Positions 61,027 through 64,000 of a stretch of DNA of 64,000 nt are shown piece by piece; position 1 is the stretch's first letter; each line of letters begins with the position of its first letter. The translations under genes were made by a program, and so were the position numbers. The stretch comes from Actinomadura syzygii (GTDB lineage Bacteria; Actinomycetota; Actinomycetes; Streptosporangiales; Streptosporangiaceae): the NCBI RefSeq assembly GCF_008085905.1, contig NZ_VSFF01000001.1, positions 558,001 through 622,000 of the forward strand, in the 5' to 3' direction. The notes under the pieces were generated by a model. That model did no database searches, had not been told where the DNA came from, and saw only the letters and a list, made by a program, of their open reading frames with translations.

Positions 61027-62079
61027 TTGCACGGGCTGACGAGCGGACGGAGCTCCGTCAACGCCCCCGGCGACGAGGACCTCGCCGGCGTGGACGACTG
61101 GGCGTACACGACGGAGATGTGGGGTTCGCGGTACGAGCCCGACGCGCTGACCCGGCCGCGGCTGCTGCTCGCCGCCCGGCTCCGCGGGTTGCGCGAACAC
61201 CGGCGGGTGCCGGTGGAGGACGCGGCGGCGGCGATCGGTTCCCCCGTCCTGCTGCGGGCGATGGAACGGGGCGTGACGGCGTCCTCCCCGCACCACGTCA
61301 TGACGCTGGCCACCCTGTACGGGGTCACCGACCACGCCGTCCGGGCCCTGCTGCTGCAACTCGCGCTACATTCCCGGCAGGAGGGATGGTGGGAGCCCTA
61401 TCGCAGCCTGCTCCGTCCGGGGTTCCTGCCCTACCTGGGCGCGGAGCAGGCGGCGCAGATGATCCGCTGCTACGCCGTCGAGGCGGTCCCCGATCTCCTC
61501 CAGCACCCCGACTACGCCGAGTGGATGATCCTCCGGACGCATCCGCGCGCGGGCGAGGAGGAGCGGCGGCGACGGCTGGAGCTCCGGCTGCGCCGCCAGC
61601 GCATCCTGTACGCGGCCGACCCGCCCCGCGTGTGGACGATCATCGACGAGGCGGCCCTGCTCCGCGGGGTCGCCCCGCCCGAGGCGATGTACCGCCAACT
61701 CGACCATCTGCTGGACCTGTGCGAGCTGCCGCATGTCACCGTCCAGATCATGCCGCTGAGCGTGGGCCCGGCGATGCTGCCGAACTCGATCACGCTGGTG
61801 CGCGTGCTCCAGGACCGGGCCGTGTCCCAGGTGGCCTACCTGCAGCGGCTCAACGCCGACATGTACCCGCGCGACGCCGTCCAGGCGCGGCACTGGATGA
61901 ACGTGCTGGCGATCCAGGCGGCACGGCCCGACGAGACCCCGGGCCGGCTGCGCGAGGCGATGCGGTACCTGACCGGCGGAGCGGCGCCGTCCGCCGACGA
62001 CGACCGTCCGGTGACCCCCGGGTTCACGGGTGACGGCGGAAGTGTGGCCGATGACGCAGAGCCGGGCACCCGCGTCTGA
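61027..62079 (+). CDS. Scr1-like regulator with DUF5753 domain
   Basis: A 350-residue protein. A weak helix-turn-helix (RLRGLREHRRVPVEDAAAAI, VLLRAMERGVTASSPHHV) precedes a clear DUF5753 domain (YAVEAVPDLLQHPDYAEWM, RLRRQRILYAADPPRVW, LCELPHVTVQIMPL). The first 60 residues are an extra, non-conserved extension. The start is uncertain: TTG at 61027 has GAGGGGACGG upstream, and GTG at 61090 is an alternative. Unlike the other Scr1 genes here it has no DUF397 partner next to it. Confidence 0.8.
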   Translation: MHGLTSGRSSVNAPGDEDLAGVDDWAYTTEMWGSRYEPDALTRPRLLLAARLRGLREHRRVPVEDAAAAIGSPVLLRAMERGVTASSPHHVMTLATLYGVTDHAVRALLLQLALHSRQEGWWEPYRSLLRPGFLPYLGAEQAAQMIRCYAVEAVPDLLQHPDYAEWMILRTHPRAGEEERRRRLELRLRRQRILYAADPPRVWTIIDEAALLRGVAPPEAMYRQLDHLLDLCELPHVTVQIMPLSVGPAMLPNSITLVRVLQDRAVSQVAYLQRLNADMYPRDAVQARHWMNVLAIQAARPDETPGRLREAMRYLTGGAAPSADDDRPVTPGFTGDGGSVADDAEPGTRV

Positions 62080-62216
62080 GAGCCTGCGTCTGTTCCAGGT
62101 CCGTCAGTCTTGAACCATCCGGCGGGCACCCGCGCGGCGCCCTCCCCCGAACGTCCCACTCCTCCGCCTCCGCTCCGCAGGAGCGCAGCCCCACGGCAAC
62201 CGGGAGCGCAGAATCC

Positions 62217-63065
62217 ATGGCAACGACGCCGCGGCGGACCCCCGCACACCAGCTCTTCATCGACCTGCTCTACGGCTTCCACGTCCAGAACGGGAAGGCC
62301 AGGTGCGAAGAGCTCGCCGAACTCGCGTCGCGAATCCGTGCCCTCCATCCCGACTACCGGGGCGGGGACGCCACCGGAATGTCCGCGAACAACATCTACA
62401 AGATCCTGCACGGCCGTCTCATGACGCTGCCGGGAAGCCGTCAGCTCAACGTGCTCGTCCTCTGCATGCAGCATTTCGCGTATGAGGCGCACATCCGGAA
62501 CCACGATCCGGGCTGCGCCGCGCTGCCGGGATGGCAGGCTCTGCTGAGCAGGGCCGACGCGCTGGACCGGTACCAGCAGGCCGAAGGCCGGTTCCTCCCC
62601 GAAGCCTCGGGGGACGCCGAACAGCCGCTCCGGCCGCCCGCGCCGGTCCCGACGGCGACCGCGGCGTCCGCCGAACTGATCGCGGCGGGATCGATCAGGC
62701 TGAACCCGGTCGAACTGCACGAGCTGGTCGCCCTCGGCGACTACACCCGGATGCTGGCGGTGCGGGTCGCGGAGGGAGACCGCCGCGCGCTCTACGAGGT
62801 CGCCCTCGTCCTCGGCACCGCCGATCCCCCCGGCAACCAGCGGGCGGCGGTGTTCGCCATGGCCGCCGCGGCCGCCGCCCCGGGCGCCTCGGTCGCCTCC
62901 GGCCTCCTCACCCCGGACGCCGAGTTCGACGTCCGGCAGGCGGCCTGGCACGCCCGCATCCTGGCCCACGCGGTGGAAGCCCACGGCGACCACGACGCCG
63001 CGCGCGTCTTCGACCGTTGCGCCGACCGCGTCGACAATCCCGGCCAGCGCGCCTGGGCGCCGTAA
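62217..63065 (+). CDS. XRE-like regulator with helical C-terminal domain
   Basis: A 282-residue protein. The N-terminus resembles an actinomycete XRE-type DNA-binding region (AHQLFIDLLYGFHVQNGKAR, GMSANNIYKILHGRL). The C-terminal 120 residues are helical with TPR-like spacing (RRALYEVALVLGTADPPGNQ, AWHARILAHAVEAHGDHDAA). GGGAGCGC precedes the ATG. Probably a transcriptional regulator; its target could be the cyclase-like gene downstream. Confidence 0.7.
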   Translation: MATTPRRTPAHQLFIDLLYGFHVQNGKARCEELAELASRIRALHPDYRGGDATGMSANNIYKILHGRLMTLPGSRQLNVLVLCMQHFAYEAHIRNHDPGCAALPGWQALLSRADALDRYQQAEGRFLPEASGDAEQPLRPPAPVPTATAASAELIAAGSIRLNPVELHELVALGDYTRMLAVRVAEGDRRALYEVALVLGTADPPGNQRAAVFAMAAAAAAPGASVASGLLTPDAEFDVRQAAWHARILAHAVEAHGDHDAARVFDRCADRVDNPGQRAWAP

Positions 63066-63401
63066 TTCCATTACTGACCGGTCGGCAGGTCACGCGGGGC
63101 GGGTTCATTCCACTCGCTCCGCCGCATATTTCAGATTTTTTCTTCGGCGCTCACCATTCTTCTTGCGATTTCACACCGAATGTCGAGGGAAAGACCGATA
63201 TTGCGGGGTCTGGCTGTGCAAAGGTGGTTCTGTTCACGCTGCCGCCGGTGGGGCCGACCGCGCGCACCGCCGGTCGGCATGCGGAATGGTCGGGCTTTCA
63301 CTTGTCGGCTGCCGCGGCGTCATCGGCTTCCGAGCCGTCACCGTCGCGCGGCCGAAAACCCCGGCCGCCCGTACGTCCTCAGTCCGAAACCGAGGTGACC
63401 G
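63066..63401. other. Intergenic region before the cyclase-like gene
   Basis: 336 bases. The left part (63110-63200) is AT-richer than the surroundings, with tttttt and ttcttcttgc runs, and is the best place for a promoter. No convincing gene or RNA was seen. Confidence 0.45.
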
Positions 63402-63986
63402 ATGCCCCACCCCAGCCGCTGGGCCCAGCCCCTCAAGCCCCGCCACCGGAACTTCTTCATCGTCGACATCTCGGACTACTCCGTCCGCGACGACGCGTCC
63501 CAGACCCACGTGCGCGGCACGATGATCGACATGGTCGAGCAGGTCGCGGCCGGTCTCGGGATCCGCTGGCGGTCCGAACTGCACAGCGACCGGGGCGACG
63601 GGCTGCTGATCGTCGCCGAGAAGCGCGGCAGGATCGACGTCCTGCTCACCGACCTTCCCCGACGGCTGAACGACGCTGTGCGGCGGCACAACATGACGGC
63701 GTCACCCGACACGCAGATACAGCTCCGCGTGGCGGTGGGCGCCGGTTTCCTTCACAGGGACGAGAAGGGCTATTCGGGGGACGCCATCAACCGGGCCACG
63801 CGACTCCTCGACGCCCCGGAACTGAAGGCGGAAATGAAGTCGCAAGGGGCGGGATGCGGCGTCATCATCTCTGGCCAACTGTATGAGGCGATCCAGGGAT
63901 TCCACATCCTCGATGACCGGAAAACTCAGAAGGTCCGGGTCGACGTGAAAGAGACCCACACCACGGCATGGATGTGGATCCCCTAA
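63402..63986 (+). CDS. Compact class III nucleotidyl cyclase-like protein
   Basis: A 194-residue protein that is essentially one class III cyclase homology domain. The metal-binding Asp pair maps to FFIVDISDYS (D22) and DRGDGLLIV (D66). The transition-state Asn and Arg map to GDAINRATRLL (N130, R134), in the same frame as the canonical NxxxR. No membrane, HAMP or receptor domain is attached. It may make cAMP or another cyclic mononucleotide; Pycsar antiphage cyclases are also stand-alone class III enzymes. GAGGTGACCG precedes the ATG. What follows lies beyond the window. Confidence 0.75.
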   Translation: MPHPSRWAQPLKPRHRNFFIVDISDYSVRDDASQTHVRGTMIDMVEQVAAGLGIRWRSELHSDRGDGLLIVAEKRGRIDVLLTDLPRRLNDAVRRHNMTASPDTQIQLRVAVGAGFLHRDEKGYSGDAINRATRLLDAPELKAEMKSQGAGCGVIISGQLYEAIQGFHILDDRKTQKVRVDVKETHTTAWMWIP

Positions 63987-64000
63987 GCGAAGGAATGGCC

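Noticed and set aside
1..64000. Search for tRNA, rRNA, insertion sequences, attachment sites or an origin.
   Set aside because: None seen by eye on either strand; a covariance-model scan could still find a small RNA missed here.

Overview
The window is high-GC DNA from a filamentous actinomycete. GTG and TTG starts are frequent and ATGA or GTGA start/stop overlaps are common. It carries several actinomycete-specific families: Scr1-type XRE/DUF5753 regulators, DUF397 proteins, SAV2177-type methyltransferases, RsbW-like orphan ATPases and CU044_5270 proteins. An Actinomadura/Thermomonosporaceae-like (Streptosporangiales) host is my inference, not something a single gene proves. I saw no rRNA or tRNA gene, insertion sequence or prophage.

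Layout. 1-4130 is a nickel-linked block: a four-gene operon for the nickel-pincer nucleotide cofactor (larE, two diverged larB copies, an N-domain-only larC), then an Fe-type superoxide dismutase whose leader carries a Nur-like (nickel repressor) box. 4234-10905 holds a membrane protein, a GNAT enzyme behind a short attenuator-like terminator, a VWA protein paired with an orphan solute-binding protein, and an MFS exporter. 11019-14735 is class Ia ribonucleotide reductase (nrdAB) behind a cobalamin riboswitch. 14834-16906 is a copper cluster (membrane protein, YcnI, CopC). 17009-23362 holds an ABM-truncated haemoglobin fusion, an MMPL transporter with its TetR regulator, a divergent NTF2/TetR pair and a sulfotransferase. 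23303-28668 is a polyphosphate/nucleotide-hygiene group (HAD, CYTH-CHAD, MutT1-like, Ppk1) with PHO-box-like repeats. 28687-37670 carries a zinc-ribbon protein, a pentapeptide-repeat membrane protein, an ECF sigma with its CU044_5270 partner, and a response-regulator/phosphatase, histidine kinase, response-regulator operon facing an RsbW-like ATPase.

37992-51338 is rich in small regulatory genes: a lipoprotein, an MmyB-like regulator with an NTF2 target, a lamin-tail secreted protein, two ATPase/Scr1/DUF397 sets (WhiJ-like), an SDR, a short orphan CRISPR array, a second cobalamin riboswitch with metE, a SAV2177 methyltransferase, and a MerR/flavoprotein pair. 51431-64000 is accessory in character: a small helical protein and a 2167-residue DUF4062-NACHT-HEAT STAND NTPase that share a C-/N-terminal GRDAY...RDQH motif, then DUF5959, a zinc-motif protein, another methyltransferase, two XRE-type regulators and a compact class III cyclase-like protein at the right edge.

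The items most worth pursuing are the two LarB copies that have lost complementary halves of the known active site, the two-gene NACHT system, the edge cyclase, and two cobalamin riboswitches that are 107/111 identical across a 111-base core although they sit 29 kb apart in front of unrelated genes.
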